The notes below the pieces were generated by a model. The model ran no database searches, was not told the origin of the DNA, and worked only from the letters and a program-made list of their open reading frames with translations. Positions 44,038 to 56,022 of a DNA stretch of 64,000 nucleotides are shown in pieces. Position 1 is the first letter of the stretch. Each line of letters starts with the position of its first letter. The translations under genes and the position numbers were made by a program. The DNA is from JACCQS01 sp963766765 (GTDB taxonomy: Bacteria; Actinomycetota; Actinomycetes; Mycobacteriales; Geodermatophilaceae). Location of the stretch: contig CAVYBR010000014.1 in the NCBI GenBank assembly GCA_963766765.1, forward strand, positions 372,001 to 436,000. Reading direction: 5' to 3'.

Positions 44038-45620
44038 TGCAGTCGCTCCGCGATGTGGTCGCCGACGCGCAGGGCGTTGGCGATGGCGGTCAGCGAGGGG
44101 TTGACCGCTCCGATGCTCGGGAAGAAGCTCGTGTCGACGACGTAGAGGTTGTCGAGGTCGTGGGCCTTGCAGTTGATGTCGAGGGCGGAGTCTTCGGGGT
44201 CACGGCCGAAGCGGACCGTGCCCGCCTGATGCGCGGTGGCACCGATGGGCATGCCCTTGTGCAGGTAGATGCTGTGCGACAGGAGATGACGTTCGTGCAT
44301 GCCCAAGTGGCCGAGCATGTCCTGCAGTTTGTGCCGCAGTCGTTTCAGCCCGGCGATGTTGTTCTTCTCGTCGAGGGCCAGGTGGATGCCGCCGTGCCGG
44401 TCCAGCGTGACACGGTTGTCGGCGAGGGGCAGGTCCTCTCCGCACAGCCAGAAGTCGACCGCGTGGTGGGCGAGCACCTCGAACGGCATGTCGGGGGCGA
44501 CGGCCCCGGCCCAGCGGGGCGCTTCACCGTGGATCTGCTCGGAGTCCGACTTGCCGAGCATCTGGATGCCGCCGAGGGGGTAGTCCCAGTCGTCGGATCC
44601 CAGGTACCAGTCGTGCAGCGCCAGGGTCTTCTGGAACCTGGTGTCGTTCGGTTCCCTGGACACGGCCATCAGGGCCAGGTTGTTGTGCCGCATGTAGTGC
44701 CGGCCCACCACGTCCGAGTTGTTGGCCAGGCCCCGCGGATGCCGGTCGTCCGCCGAACGCAGCAGCAGGACGGCGGAGTTGACGGCGCCGCAGGCGACGA
44801 CCACGATGTCGGCGCTGAACTCCACGGTTGAGGCGTCCCCGTCCCCCACTGTCGCGACGACCGAGGTCACGCTGCGGCCGGTCGCGTCCGTGTCGAGACG
44901 CCGCACGTCCGCATGGGTGAGCATCTCGACGTTGGGATGTTCGAGGGCCGGGTCGACGCAGATGACCTGCGCGTCGGACTTCGCGCCGACCAGGCAGGGG
45001 AATCCGTCGACGCGGTCGCAGCGTATGCAGGCGCTGGTGTGGGTGGCCCGGCCCCGGTCGTCCTGGGTGAGGTTCACCCCGATGGGAAGGTGAAAGGGGT
45101 GCAGGCCCTGCTTCTCCAGGTCGTGGCTGAGTTGCTGAATGCGCGGCTCGTGCTGGACCGGCGGGTGGGCGTACTGGGCGCTGGTGGGGCCCTCGGTCGG
45201 GTCCTCGCCGTGCCGGCCGTGGACGAGGTAGAGATGTTCGGCCTGCGTGTAGTACGGCTCCAGTTCCTCGTAGCTCAGTGGCCAGGCCGGGGACACGCCG
45301 TCGTGGTGGCGCAGTTCACCGAAGTCCTCGGGGCGCATGCGGAAGAGCGCTGCGCCGTAGAACTTGGTGTTGCCGCCCACGTAGTAATTGACCTCGGGCG
45401 GGAACTGGTTTCCGTCTTTGTCGTACCAGAACTCCGGGGCGCGGTATTTCCCCTTGACGAAGACCGCGGTGGATTCCCAGTTGTCGCGTTCGCGGGGCAG
45501 ATAGTCACCGCGTTCGAGAAGGAGGATCCGTTTTCCGGTGGGTGCCAGCCGGTGGGCAATGGTGCCACCGCCCGCACCGGTGCCGACAATGATGACGTCG
45601 TAGTGCTGCGCGTCGGTCAT
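44034..45620 (-). CDS. GMC-family FAD-dependent oxidoreductase
   Basis: The 528-residue protein has the FAD dinucleotide-binding motif VIIVGTGAGGGTIAHRLA at residue 8 onward, YYVGGNTKFYGAALFRMRPEDF, and the C-terminal signature FPSIGAVNPSLTAIANALRV. It oxidises an alcohol or sugar; the family also includes gluconate and cellobiose dehydrogenases. CxxC-type cysteines occur in SACIRCDRVDGFPC. ATG 45620 begins the conserved N-terminus; the longer frame to 45752 is not protein-like. The 45621-45844 gap holds no gene I can support. Confidence 0.88.
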   Translation of the reverse strand: MTDAQHYDVIIVGTGAGGGTIAHRLAPTGKRILLLERGDYLPRERDNWESTAVFVKGKYRAPEFWYDKDGNQFPPEVNYYVGGNTKFYGAALFRMRPEDFGELRHHDGVSPAWPLSYEELEPYYTQAEHLYLVHGRHGEDPTEGPTSAQYAHPPVQHEPRIQQLSHDLEKQGLHPFHLPIGVNLTQDDRGRATHTSACIRCDRVDGFPCLVGAKSDAQVICVDPALEHPNVEMLTHADVRRLDTDATGRSVTSVVATVGDGDASTVEFSADIVVVACGAVNSAVLLLRSADDRHPRGLANNSDVVGRHYMRHNNLALMAVSREPNDTRFQKTLALHDWYLGSDDWDYPLGGIQMLGKSDSEQIHGEAPRWAGAVAPDMPFEVLAHHAVDFWLCGEDLPLADNRVTLDRHGGIHLALDEKNNIAGLKRLRHKLQDMLGHLGMHERHLLSHSIYLHKGMPIGATAHQAGTVRFGRDPEDSALDINCKAHDLDNLYVVDTSFFPSIGAVNPSLTAIANALRVGDHIAERLQ

Positions 45621-45844
45621 GCCCGCCACCGTCCTCGGAACGTGCTCCGGTCCTGCCGGTGAAAAAAGGGGCGTCCAGCCCGACCACCAACGTATCCCCG
45701 GGGGCTGGTTCCGGCGAGTTGGGCTGTTCGGGTGAGCCGCGGTGCCGGACACTGCGGGTTGCGTACAGCTTGGCGATCATCGTCAGCGCGGTCATGGCCG
45801 CCCGGTGAGGACCCCGTGACCGCCCCGCCGAGACCGGTCGGCCG

Positions 45845-46774
45845 TCACAGGATCGCGAGGGGATTGACGGGGGAGCCGGTCGCCGCGGGCAGCCGGAGCG
45901 GGGCGATCACGCAGAGGAACGACCAGCGGTCTTCCTGAGCGCAGATCGGCGTGAGGTCCTCGAACCGCAGGTGGTCGAGCAGATGCAGTCCCATCGCGTG
46001 CACGGCGAGCACATGCACCGGGAACGCGACCCCCTGCACCGCGCTCGGGGCCGTGTCGTTGTTCCCGTCACTGCCGAGCACGGCCACTTCCCGTTCGGCC
46101 AGGAACTCCAAGGCGGTCGGATGGAGTCCGGCACGCGCGCCGGCGACGTCCCAGGGGCCCAACTCCTCCCGGCGTCGACGGTGTCCGACCCGTACGAGGA
46201 GGATGTCGCCCCGGCCGGCCCGGACCCCCTGCTGTGCCTCGGCGGCAGCGAGGTCGTCGGCCCTCACGTGCGTTCCGGGTTCGAGCCAGGGGACGCCGTG
46301 CAGCCGGGGGATGTCGAGGAGGACCCCGCGTCCGGCGATGCCGTCGCGGGCCAGGTCGACGGACAGGGCGCTTGCTCCGTCCGGCGACAGCGCGTCCGCC
46401 GCAGGTACGCCGCCGTGCAGGGTTCCGTCGTAGACGACGTGGCTCAGCGCGTCGAGGTGGCTGTCCACATCGCCGTGGATGTTCATGGCGAATCGGTCCC
46501 GGGCGAATTCCAGGCCTGTCGAGCCGGGTCTTCCGTCGGCGGGAGCGGTGAGCCGGTGCTGGGCCGGATCGGCGTTGTCCGGTCCGGTACGGGTCTCCAC
46601 AGGAGCGGCGAGCGACACCGTACGTCCCGTCCGCACCTCGCGAACGGCTGCCAGAACGTGTTCCTCGGTGATCGTGTCCAGTGCGCCCCGGCGCGAGGCG
46701 CCGGGGGCCGTGGCGCGCAGATGTCGGTGGAGGCGCCGGAATTCGGCCTCGCTCAGCTCGCCGGGCGACCACAT
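45845..46774 (-). CDS. Cyclase-family protein (kynurenine formamidase-like hydrolase)
   Basis: The product has about 309 residues. The metal-binding motif region reads NIHGDVDSHLDALSHVVYDGTLH, a variant of the family's HxGTHxDxPxH. GVLLDIPRLHGVPWLEPG and GWHTT-like end motifs follow. These enzymes hydrolyse amide or lactone bonds with zinc or manganese; actinomycete members are often catabolic. ATG 46774 has GGTGGGGG just upstream, and the longer frame to 46879 is rejected for lack of a site. It diverges from the DUF389 gene across 128 bases. Confidence 0.8.
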   Translation of the reverse strand: MWSPGELSEAEFRRLHRHLRATAPGASRRGALDTITEEHVLAAVREVRTGRTVSLAAPVETRTGPDNADPAQHRLTAPADGRPGSTGLEFARDRFAMNIHGDVDSHLDALSHVVYDGTLHGGVPAADALSPDGASALSVDLARDGIAGRGVLLDIPRLHGVPWLEPGTHVRADDLAAAEAQQGVRAGRGDILLVRVGHRRRREELGPWDVAGARAGLHPTALEFLAEREVAVLGSDGNNDTAPSAVQGVAFPVHVLAVHAMGLHLLDHLRFEDLTPICAQEDRWSFLCVIAPLRLPAATGSPVNPLAIL

Positions 46775-46902
46775 GCCCCCACCCTGCGCCAGGTACCGGA
46801 TCCTCGCACGCCGGGTTGCCGGGTTCGGGGACCGCCCCGTTAATGGATGGGCGACTGCCGGGGCGCACATCCGGCGCACCGCACCGATCCGCGGAGGTCC
46901 GG

Positions 46903-47866
46903 ATGGACCTGATCCATGTCCGAGCGGTGTGTCCGCCGGACCTCAGGGAACGCACCATGGCCCTGCTGACGCCGAGCCGTGTGTCCTGAACCTTTTTTCG
47001 CAGACGGGCAGCGTACGCAATCCCGACGGTGACGCCATCGAGTGCGACCTCCTGACCGGAGCCGCGAACGAGGTGTTGCGCGGTCTGCGGGACCTCGGAC
47101 TGGAGCACCGTGGCTCCATCGTCCTCGATCCGGTGGACACGGTGTTCTCCGAACGCGCGGCCAGAGCCGGGGCCGAGGAGCTCGGGGCCGAGTTGCGCGC
47201 GCCCGTGTGGGAGCAGGTGGAGGCCCGGATCCGGGCCGAGGGCAGATACCCCCCCCGAGCTTCTATCTCTTCCTCGTCATCGCCGGAGTGATCGGTGCCG
47301 TGGGCATCATCACCAACTCCCAGATCCTCATCGTCGCGGCCATGGTGGTCGGGCCCGAGTACGGGGCCATCACCAGCATCGCGCTCGGCATCGACCACCG
47401 CGCCCGGCCGAGAATCGAACAGGGCCTCATGGCGCTGCTCGTGGGCTTCCTGCTGGTCGTTGCCGCGACCTTCCTCTTCGCCCTCCTCGTCCGGGGCTTC
47501 GGGCTGCGGCCGGAGGCCTTCGAACGGGGGCTGAGACCCGTCTCGAATCTGATCAACACCCCCAACTTCTTCTCGGCCGTGGTGGCGGTGCTGGCCGGGA
47601 TCGTCGGCATCGTCTCGCTGGCCGAGGCCCGGACGAGCGCACTGCTCGGCGTCTTCATCTCGGTGACGACCATTCCGGCGGCGGCCGACATCGGGGTCTC
47701 GTGTGCCTACGCCAGCTGGGACGAGGCCTGGGGTTCGTTGCTCCAACCGCTGCTCAACATCGTCGTACTGATCGTGGTCGGCACCGGCACGCTCAGGTGC
47801 CAGCGGGCGATCTGGCGCCGGGTGGGCGCACGTCGGCACGAGCGCGCGGTCAGGCGGCAGGCGTAG
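46903..47866 (+). CDS. DUF389 membrane protein, two frameshifts
   Basis: The product is about 320 residues when joined across shifts near 46980 and 47255. The N-terminal soluble part is MDLIHVRAVCPPDLRERT...LNLFSQTGSVRNPDGDAIECDL. The membrane part begins FYLFLVIAGVIGAVGIITNSQILIVAAMVVGPEYGAI, characteristic of DUF389. It ends with hydrophobic helices and a basic tail. Members are predicted transport-like or signalling membrane proteins without an assigned function. It overlaps the end of the convergent membrane-protein gene by 17 bases. Confidence 0.82.
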
Positions 47867-49220
47867 CAGCGGACGGCGTGTCATGAGTGTCGCTGTCCAG
47901 GAACTCGCGGATCGCGAAGGCGATCAACACGATCACCAACGTCCACAACACGACCGCCACGGTGGGGTAGTTCCAGGTGAACAGGACGATCGCGGCTACC
48001 GCCAGGATCACGCCGCCGATCCACTGCTTGTAGCGGTGGACGAACCGGCCGACCGCCCCCAACGGGAGCCCCGCCGACACGGAAGCGTCCCGTAGGGAGC
48101 CGATGGCCTTGCGGCAGCCCGTACGGGTGAGGACGGCGACCCGGGACGGGCCCACGAGGAAGGCCCCGACAGCCGTCACCAGAGCGACCGCCCCGACCGT
48201 CCGCACGCCGGCGCGCAGGAACCTGACCAGCGCGTCGAACACCGCACCGGCGGCTGCGTCGGACGCCCCGGCGGGCAGATGGTCGAGGTAGACGGCTCGC
48301 AGGACGGTGAGCGTGATGCCGAGCAGCAGCATGGCGGCGAACACCCCCAGCGCGGCCCCGATCAGGGCCCGGCGGCGGTGCACGGCCAGGTAGACGCCTG
48401 CGGCGGCGATCAGTACGACGATGAGGGGGAGCCAGCTGCCGATGATCTCCAGCACCCTCAGATACCACTTGATCTCGTCGACGTCTTCCGACGCGAACAC
48501 CACGAACTCCGTGTGGACGGCCGGGATACGAGCGGCCGGCTTGAAGCCTGCGCTGACCAGTCGGTCCTTGACCTGGGCCACGATCGGTCCCACATCGATG
48601 GCGACCTGACCGTTCTTGACGGACACCGCGGCGTCGGACTCGCCTGTGAGGGCCTTGTCGATCGCGCTGTGGGCCCTGCGGTTCGCGTTCACCCAGACGG
48701 TGTCGAAGGCACTGCTGGAGACCACCCGCTCCACGGTGTCGCTGACCAGGCTCTTCAGGCCGCTGGTGATCGGGCCCTTCAGGTTGCCGAGCAGTTCGGC
48801 CGTCTTCGGCGGGGCCCCTTTCTGCGCCGCCGCCCGCTCCAGCTCCTTGACCAGTGCCTCCACGTCGACCTGCGCCAGGACCGCTGTGGTGACCCGGTTG
48901 GTGATCGCCTTCTGTACGTCCGGATTGCTCGCCAGCGGCCCGACGGTGGCGACGTAGCGGTCCGTGTCCCGCACGATGCTGTTCGCCCAGACCGCGACGA
49001 CGGCCAGCAGCGACAACAGCGAGGCGAGAAGGATCAGCAGGACCGACCCCGTAGACCGGAACCAGTGGTGTCGCGCGGCCGGCGACCGCCCGGTGCTCTC
49101 CAGGGCCCTCACCCTGCGCCGCAGCTCGTCCAGTTCATCGCGTTCCCGCGCCGACCGCTGATCGCCGGGCGGGCCCGCGGAGGGCTCGTCCGGGTCCGGT
49201 GGAGGTGTGCTGCTCGTCAT
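47850..49220 (-). CDS. Actinobacterial integral membrane protein of unknown function
   Basis: The product has 456 residues. A proline-rich, acidic cytoplasmic N-terminus with a short coiled coil (RERDELDELRRRVRALEST) is followed by one transmembrane helix. A long extracytoplasmic region carries TDRYVATVGPLASNPDVQ. Five or so further helices include WYLRVLEIIGSWLPLIVVLIAAAG. The DRYV-x-TV-x-PLA-x-(N/D)P phrase is typical of a widespread Streptomyces membrane family. ATG 49220 starts the conserved acidic lead; the frame to 49349 is not used. Its role is unknown. Confidence 0.7.
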   Translation of the reverse strand: MTSSTPPPDPDEPSAGPPGDQRSARERDELDELRRRVRALESTGRSPAARHHWFRSTGSVLLILLASLLSLLAVVAVWANSIVRDTDRYVATVGPLASNPDVQKAITNRVTTAVLAQVDVEALVKELERAAAQKGAPPKTAELLGNLKGPITSGLKSLVSDTVERVVSSSAFDTVWVNANRRAHSAIDKALTGESDAAVSVKNGQVAIDVGPIVAQVKDRLVSAGFKPAARIPAVHTEFVVFASEDVDEIKWYLRVLEIIGSWLPLIVVLIAAAGVYLAVHRRRALIGAALGVFAAMLLLGITLTVLRAVYLDHLPAGASDAAAGAVFDALVRFLRAGVRTVGAVALVTAVGAFLVGPSRVAVLTRTGCRKAIGSLRDASVSAGLPLGAVGRFVHRYKQWIGGVILAVAAIVLFTWNYPTVAVVLWTLVIVLIAFAIREFLDSDTHDTPSAATPAA

Positions 49221-49395
49221 GGTCACAGGAGACCCGTGCTGATCCGACCCCGCGACCCGGACGGGCCGACGGGTTGAATACCGCACTGAGGTGCGGCGGC
49301 TTCTGCCCGGTGCTGCAAGGGCATTCGGAGGCTGGGGGGAGTTCTCCATGTCATGACCATCCAGGGGTGAGGCCCTGAACGATGAATTCGCTGAA

Positions 49396-49503
49396 ATGGG
49401 ACCGATCGACTATGTGGTCGTCGAATTTCCCGGCAACCGAATGACGGGCGAGGGTTCTCCCCTCCTGGTCGACTTGGTGGATCGCGGCCTCATTCGGATT
49501 TGA
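49396..49503 (+). pseudogene. Truncated DUF6325-like gene
   Basis: ATG 49396 gives 35 residues, MGPIDYVVVEFPGNRMTGEG followed by PLLVDLVDRGLIRI, then a TGA. This is the N-terminal quarter of the DUF6325 family, whose full members have about 140 residues. No continuation is found in any frame downstream. The surrounding 49221-49865 stretch otherwise contains no supported gene. Confidence 0.5.
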
Positions 49504-49865
49504 CAGCGCCGGCGGCGGGCCGGACATCTGGCGGGAGGCCAGACCCCCGCACCGCATGATCGTGCGGGCTGTTCTGCGGACCGGTCCCGGGTCTCCTTCC
49601 TGGGCTCCGAACAGCCTCGGAAACGATGCCCCTCCGGGCCCCGCCCGGAAGCCGCGGGAACGGGAGCAGGAACCGTTGTCGGTCAGCACCCGGATCTCGC
49701 TGCAGGCCAGGCGGGAGTGATCGTCGACGGCGCTCCCGAGCTTCTTCCGCGGTCGAACCAGAAACGGTCAAAACATGCCTGGAATATCGCAAGGGGGGAT
49801 AATTTACCCACCGTGGGTACGCATGTCCGGCGTACCCCACTGACCATGAAAAGGCAGACCCGGCC

Positions 49866-50231
49866 ATGTCGAAGAAACCACGTTCGTCCGAGCCATCACA
49901 CGGAAAGGGTCCCAGCCGTCACGAGGGCACCGGACAGCACGGCTGGTCGCCCGATGTGGACGAGACGCACCAGCAGGACAACCCGAGTGCCCGCCGCTCC
50001 TTCCGTACGGCTGAGCAGGCCGGCGAAAGGGGACGGGGCCGGACGAAGTCGCCGGAGGAGAAGAAGTCCGTTCCTGGCGACACGGTCGAAGGTCACGGTG
50101 CAAGCGGCGAGGAGTACGGCAACGCGGACGAGAAGGGCAGACACGACACCGGGCGCAAGGGCCGCTCCCAGCGTCCCAGCGGTTCCAAGGACGCTTCTGC
50201 CACGACCGGCGTGGACCCGCAGGACCCGTAG
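49866..50231 (+). CDS. Small disordered, highly charged protein
   Basis: The 121-residue protein is rich in serine, glycine, lysine and glutamate (KSPEEKKSVPGDTVEGHGAS, RKGRSQRPSGSKDASA) and has no hydrophobic segment. Such proteins are common in Streptomyces and recall general-stress or DNA-associated disordered proteins, but I cannot assign a family. The ribosome-binding site is weak (AAGG about 15 bases upstream). A strong convergent terminator lies 20 bases after the stop. Confidence 0.5.
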   Translation: MSKKPRSSEPSHGKGPSRHEGTGQHGWSPDVDETHQQDNPSARRSFRTAEQAGERGRGRTKSPEEKKSVPGDTVEGHGASGEEYGNADEKGRHDTGRKGRSQRPSGSKDASATTGVDPQDP

Positions 50232-50251
50232 GTACTCGCAGGCTCCGCTGC

Positions 50252-50290
50252 CCGGGCGCCGAACGGACCGCTGACCCGTTCGGCGCCCGG
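50252..50290. terminator. Bidirectional terminator closing the hydrogenase operon
   Basis: Perfect 15-base arms CCGGGCGCCGAACGG (50252-50266) and CCGTTCGGCGCCCGG (50276-50290) flank a 9-base loop. It lies between the stops of the plus-strand charged-protein gene and the minus-strand hypE. Confidence 0.85.
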
Positions 50291-50324
50291 ACGACCCCGG
50301 CTTCCCCTGCAAGCGAAGCCCCTG

Positions 50325-51404
50325 TCAGCAGATCCGCGGAAGTTGCTCCCCGATCGGCAGATCGACCACCCGCGTTCCCCCCAGGCCGGTACGGGCCACG
50401 ACCATGCCGGGATGCGCCTCGACGGCCTCACCGATGATCACGGAGTCCGCGCCCAGAGGATGGGCTCGCATCGCCTCCAGGACGGCCTCGGCGTGCTCGC
50501 GCGGGACGAACGCCACCAGCTTGCCCTCGTTGGCGATGTACATGGGGTCCAGTCCGAGAATGGCGCAGGCATTGGCCACGGCCGGTGGGACCGGGACGTC
50601 GCGTTCCCGGATGACCACCCCGGCGCCGGAGGCCTCCGCGATCTCGTTGAGCGTGGCCGCCAGGCCGCCTCGGGTGGGATCGCGCAGTACGTGCAGATCC
50701 GGGGTGACGGCGAGCATGGCGTCGACCAGGCCGCCGAGCGCCGCACAGTCGCTCTTGATCTCCACTCCGAATTCCAGGCCCTCGCGAACGCTCATGACCG
50801 CCACCCCGTGAACGCCGATGGCGCCACTGACGATCACGACGTCGCCGGGGACGACCCGCTGCGGACGCAGGTCGACGCCCGCGGGGACGAGACCGACGCC
50901 CGCGGTGTTGATATAGATCCCGTCGCCATGGCCGGCCTCCACCACCTTGGTGTCGCCGGTGGCCACCTCCACACCGGCGGTGCGCGCGGCCGCACCCAGC
51001 GCCTCGGACACCCGCGTGACCACGTCCAGCTCGACACCCTCCTCCAGGATGAATCCGCAGGAGAGGTAGGCGGCGCGGGCGCCACTCATGGCGAGGTCGT
51101 TGACGGTGCCGTTGACCGCCAGGTCACCGATGCTGCCGCCGGGGAAGAACAGCGGCCGCACCACGTAGGAGTCGGTGGAGAACGCCAGCCGGGCACCGCC
51201 CAGGGAGAGGACGGCGGCATCACCCATCTGGGCGAGCACCTCGCCCCCGAACGCGGGCGCGAAGATCTGCTGGACCAGTTCGGCGGAGAGGACTCCACCC
51301 CCACCGTGGCCCATGACGACACGCGGCCGGTCGCGCAGGGGCGCCGGACACGTCCACGCCTCGACGTCCAGAGCGGGGGCGCGGAGATCAGTGGTGTCAG
51401 ACAA
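50325..51404 (-). CDS. hypE: Carbamoyl-dehydratase HypE, hydrogenase cyanide-ligand synthesis
   Basis: The product has 359 residues. The N-terminal HGGGGVLSAELVQQIF and the PurM-like ATP-binding region (DAAVLSLGGARLAFSTDSYVV, GTVNDLAMSGARAAYLS) are standard. The C-terminus is LPRIC; the last cysteine accepts the carbamoyl group from HypF and is dehydrated to thiocyanate with ATP. The start overlaps hypD by 8 bases. It is the last gene before the terminator. Confidence 0.95.
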   Translation of the reverse strand: MSDTTDLRAPALDVEAWTCPAPLRDRPRVVMGHGGGGVLSAELVQQIFAPAFGGEVLAQMGDAAVLSLGGARLAFSTDSYVVRPLFFPGGSIGDLAVNGTVNDLAMSGARAAYLSCGFILEEGVELDVVTRVSEALGAAARTAGVEVATGDTKVVEAGHGDGIYINTAGVGLVPAGVDLRPQRVVPGDVVIVSGAIGVHGVAVMSVREGLEFGVEIKSDCAALGGLVDAMLAVTPDLHVLRDPTRGGLAATLNEIAEASGAGVVIRERDVPVPPAVANACAILGLDPMYIANEGKLVAFVPREHAEAVLEAMRAHPLGADSVIIGEAVEAHPGMVVARTGLGGTRVVDLPIGEQLPRIC

Positions 51405-52524
51405 CGGGGGTCACCTCCCGGGCCTTGTCGGCGGGCATGTCCAGTCGCCGGTAGAGGTAGTACGCGGCGCAGGCTCCCTCGCTGGAGACCATGGTTGCTC
51501 CCAGCGGCGTACGGGGGGTGCACAGGGTGCCGAAGGCCTCGCACTCGTGCGGCTTGAGCAGCCCCTGGAGAACCTCTCCGCTGCGGCACTCGGCGGGTTC
51601 CTCGGTCCGGATGCCGTCGACCGAGAAACGGTACTCGGCGTCGTGGTCGCGATACTTGGACGACAGCCGCCAGCCGCTGTCCGGGATCACCCCGATGCCG
51701 CGCCAGGCACGGTCGGTGACCTCGAAGACGTCCTCCAGCATGGCGCGGGCGGCCGGGTTGCCCTCCGGGCGGACTGCACGGGCGTAGGCGTTGTCGACGG
51801 TGTGCTCACCGCGTTCCAGTTGACGGACGGCTCGGCGCACCCCTTCGAGGATGTCCAGTGGCTCGAAGCCCGTCACGACGATCGGAACGCGGAAGCGTTC
51901 GGCCAGTTCCGGGTACTCCCCCACGCCCATCACGCTGCAGACGTGGCCGGCCGCGAGGAAGCCCTGCACCCGGCAGCTCGGCGACGACATGATCGCCTCG
52001 ATGGCCGGGGGTACTCGGACATGGGACACCAGCATGCTGAAGTTCTCGATGCCCAGCTTCCGGGCCTGATGGACCGTCATGGCGTTGGGGGGTGCCGTCG
52101 TCTCGAAGCCGATACCGAAGAACACCACCTCGCGGTCCGGGTTCTGCTGAGCGACCCGCAGGGCGTCCAGCGGCGAGTAGACGACGCGCACGTCACCGCC
52201 TTCCCCGCGGACCTGGAACAGGTCCCGTCCCGTGCCCGGCACGCGCAGCATGTCACCGAAGGAGCAGAAGATCACCTCCGGCCGGGAGGCGATCTCCAGA
52301 GCCTTGTCGATGACCTCCAGCGGGGTCACGCAGACAGGGCAGCCAGGCCCGTGGATCAACTCGACCTCCTTCGGCAGGAGTTGGTCGATGCCATGCCGGA
52401 TGATGCTGTGCGTCTGTCCTCCGCACACCTCCATCAGGGCCCACGGCCTGGTCACCGTGGCGTGGATGTCGTCGAGGAGCCGACGCGCCAGCTCCGGATC
52501 CTGGAACTCGTCGATGTACTTCAC
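51397..52524 (-). CDS. hypD: Hydrogenase Fe(CN)2CO assembly scaffold HypD
   Basis: The product has 375 residues, with CGGQTHSIIRHGID, HGPGCPVCVTP and GFETTAPPNAMTV, the redox-thiol and iron-binding motifs. Late cysteines (ECRSGEVLQGLLKPHEC, LCTPRTPLGATMVSSEGAC) hold the [4Fe-4S] cluster. GTG 52524 starts on the last base of the hypC stop codon. HypD with HypC carries the iron to which CN and CO are attached. Confidence 0.95.
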   Translation of the reverse strand: MKYIDEFQDPELARRLLDDIHATVTRPWALMEVCGGQTHSIIRHGIDQLLPKEVELIHGPGCPVCVTPLEVIDKALEIASRPEVIFCSFGDMLRVPGTGRDLFQVRGEGGDVRVVYSPLDALRVAQQNPDREVVFFGIGFETTAPPNAMTVHQARKLGIENFSMLVSHVRVPPAIEAIMSSPSCRVQGFLAAGHVCSVMGVGEYPELAERFRVPIVVTGFEPLDILEGVRRAVRQLERGEHTVDNAYARAVRPEGNPAARAMLEDVFEVTDRAWRGIGVIPDSGWRLSSKYRDHDAEYRFSVDGIRTEEPAECRSGEVLQGLLKPHECEAFGTLCTPRTPLGATMVSSEGACAAYYLYRRLDMPADKAREVTPVV

Positions 52525-52826
52525 TACTTGCGCACCTCTTCCACCGGGTCCACGCCCGCCTCCACCGCCGCCGTTTCCCAGGGGTCGCCGAACTCCTCCT
52601 GCAACAGGCCGAGTTCGGCGAAGAGTTCGAGCGTCTGCCGCGCCGACTCCTCGTCCAGCCGTTGCAGGGCGAACCCGACGTGGACGATGGCGTACTCGCC
52701 GACCTGGAGGTCGGGCAGGTACTCCAGGCACACCTCCTTGACCACGCCGCCGAAGTCGACGGTGGCCATCCGGGTGCCGTCCCGTTCCTCGATGTCCATC
52801 ACTCTGCCGGGTACCGCCAGGCACAT
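52524..52826 (-). CDS. hypC: Hydrogenase assembly chaperone HypC
   Basis: The product has 100 residues. The MCLAVPGRV start has the essential Cys2, and the small OB-like domain reads ATVDFGGVVKEVCLEYLPDL and VGEYAIVHVGFALQRLDEE. HypC binds HypD and the large-subunit precursor. GAGGAG lies upstream of the ATG. It carries a slightly long acidic tail compared with E. coli HypC. Confidence 0.95.
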   Translation of the reverse strand: MCLAVPGRVMDIEERDGTRMATVDFGGVVKEVCLEYLPDLQVGEYAIVHVGFALQRLDEESARQTLELFAELGLLQEEFGDPWETAAVEAGVDPVEEVRK

Positions 52827-52856
52827 GAGCCTCTCCTCGCTGTGGGTCGCGCTTGC

Positions 52857-55238
<2,382 letters not shown>

Positions 55239-55242
<4 letters not shown>

Positions 55243-56019
55243 GGGTGGGTGTGGGCCATCGTGCCGGTGGCCTCCGGGTGCGCATGGGGTGCGGTGACCG
55301 TTGTCCGCGTGCGGTGATCGTGGTGATGGGGCTGCCGGGCCATGACCGGCGCGTGGACGGGTGCGCCGTCCGCGGCCGCCATCGCCCGGTCGAGCAGCAC
55401 GCCGACTCCCTGCCCCCGGCGTGCCGAGGTGAGGACCACCTCGACTCCCGGGGTTGACCTGCTCCACGTTCGCGCGGAACGCTGCCTCGTCGAACTCGAC
55501 GGCCTCCGCGATGTCGGTCTTGGTGACCACGACCAGGTGGGCGAGGCCGAAGGCGGTGGGGTACTTGAGCGGCTTGTCCTCGCCCTCCGTCACGGAGGCG
55601 AGGGTGACCCTCAGCGTCTCCCCCAGGTCGTAGGAGGCCGGGCAGACCAGGTTGCCGACGTTCTCCACGAACAGCAGCCGGGTGTCGTCGGGGAGCCACC
55701 CCTCCAGATGCCCGGCGAGCATCCCCGCCTCCAGATGGCACAGTCCGTCGGTGAGCACCTGCTTGACCGGGACGCCCGAACGCGCCAGGCGTGCCGCGTC
55801 GTTCTCGGTGGCGAGATCGGCGCTCAGCGCCGCGACGGGAACGGACCGCTCCCGTGCCCGCAGCAGTTCGCGCTCCAGCAGCGCGGTCTTGCCGCTGCCC
55901 GGGCTGGACAGCAGGTTGACGACCGCGGTGCCTCGAGCCGCGAGGTGGGCGCGCAGTTCGTGGGCGCTCGCGTCGTTCTTGGCGAGTACGGCCTGGCGCA
56001 GGTCGACGACACGGCACAT
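55239..56019 (-). CDS. hypB: Hydrogenase nickel-insertion GTPase HypB with C-terminal His-rich tail, one frameshift
   Basis: The product is about 260 residues. MCRVVDLRQAVLAKND opens it, with the P-loop LLSSPGSGKTALLE, then DGLCHLEAGM, LLFVENVGNLVCPASYDLGE and VVTKTDIAEAV (nucleotide specificity). After a shift near 55455, VVLTSARRGQGVGVLLDRAM completes the G domain. A tail of about 45 residues with nine histidines follows (MARQPHHHDHR, PHAHPEA, MAHTHP). HypB with HypA inserts Ni2+. Histidine stretches are usually N-terminal in HypB, so the C-terminal position is notable. Confidence 0.93.
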
Positions 56020-56022
56020 GGT

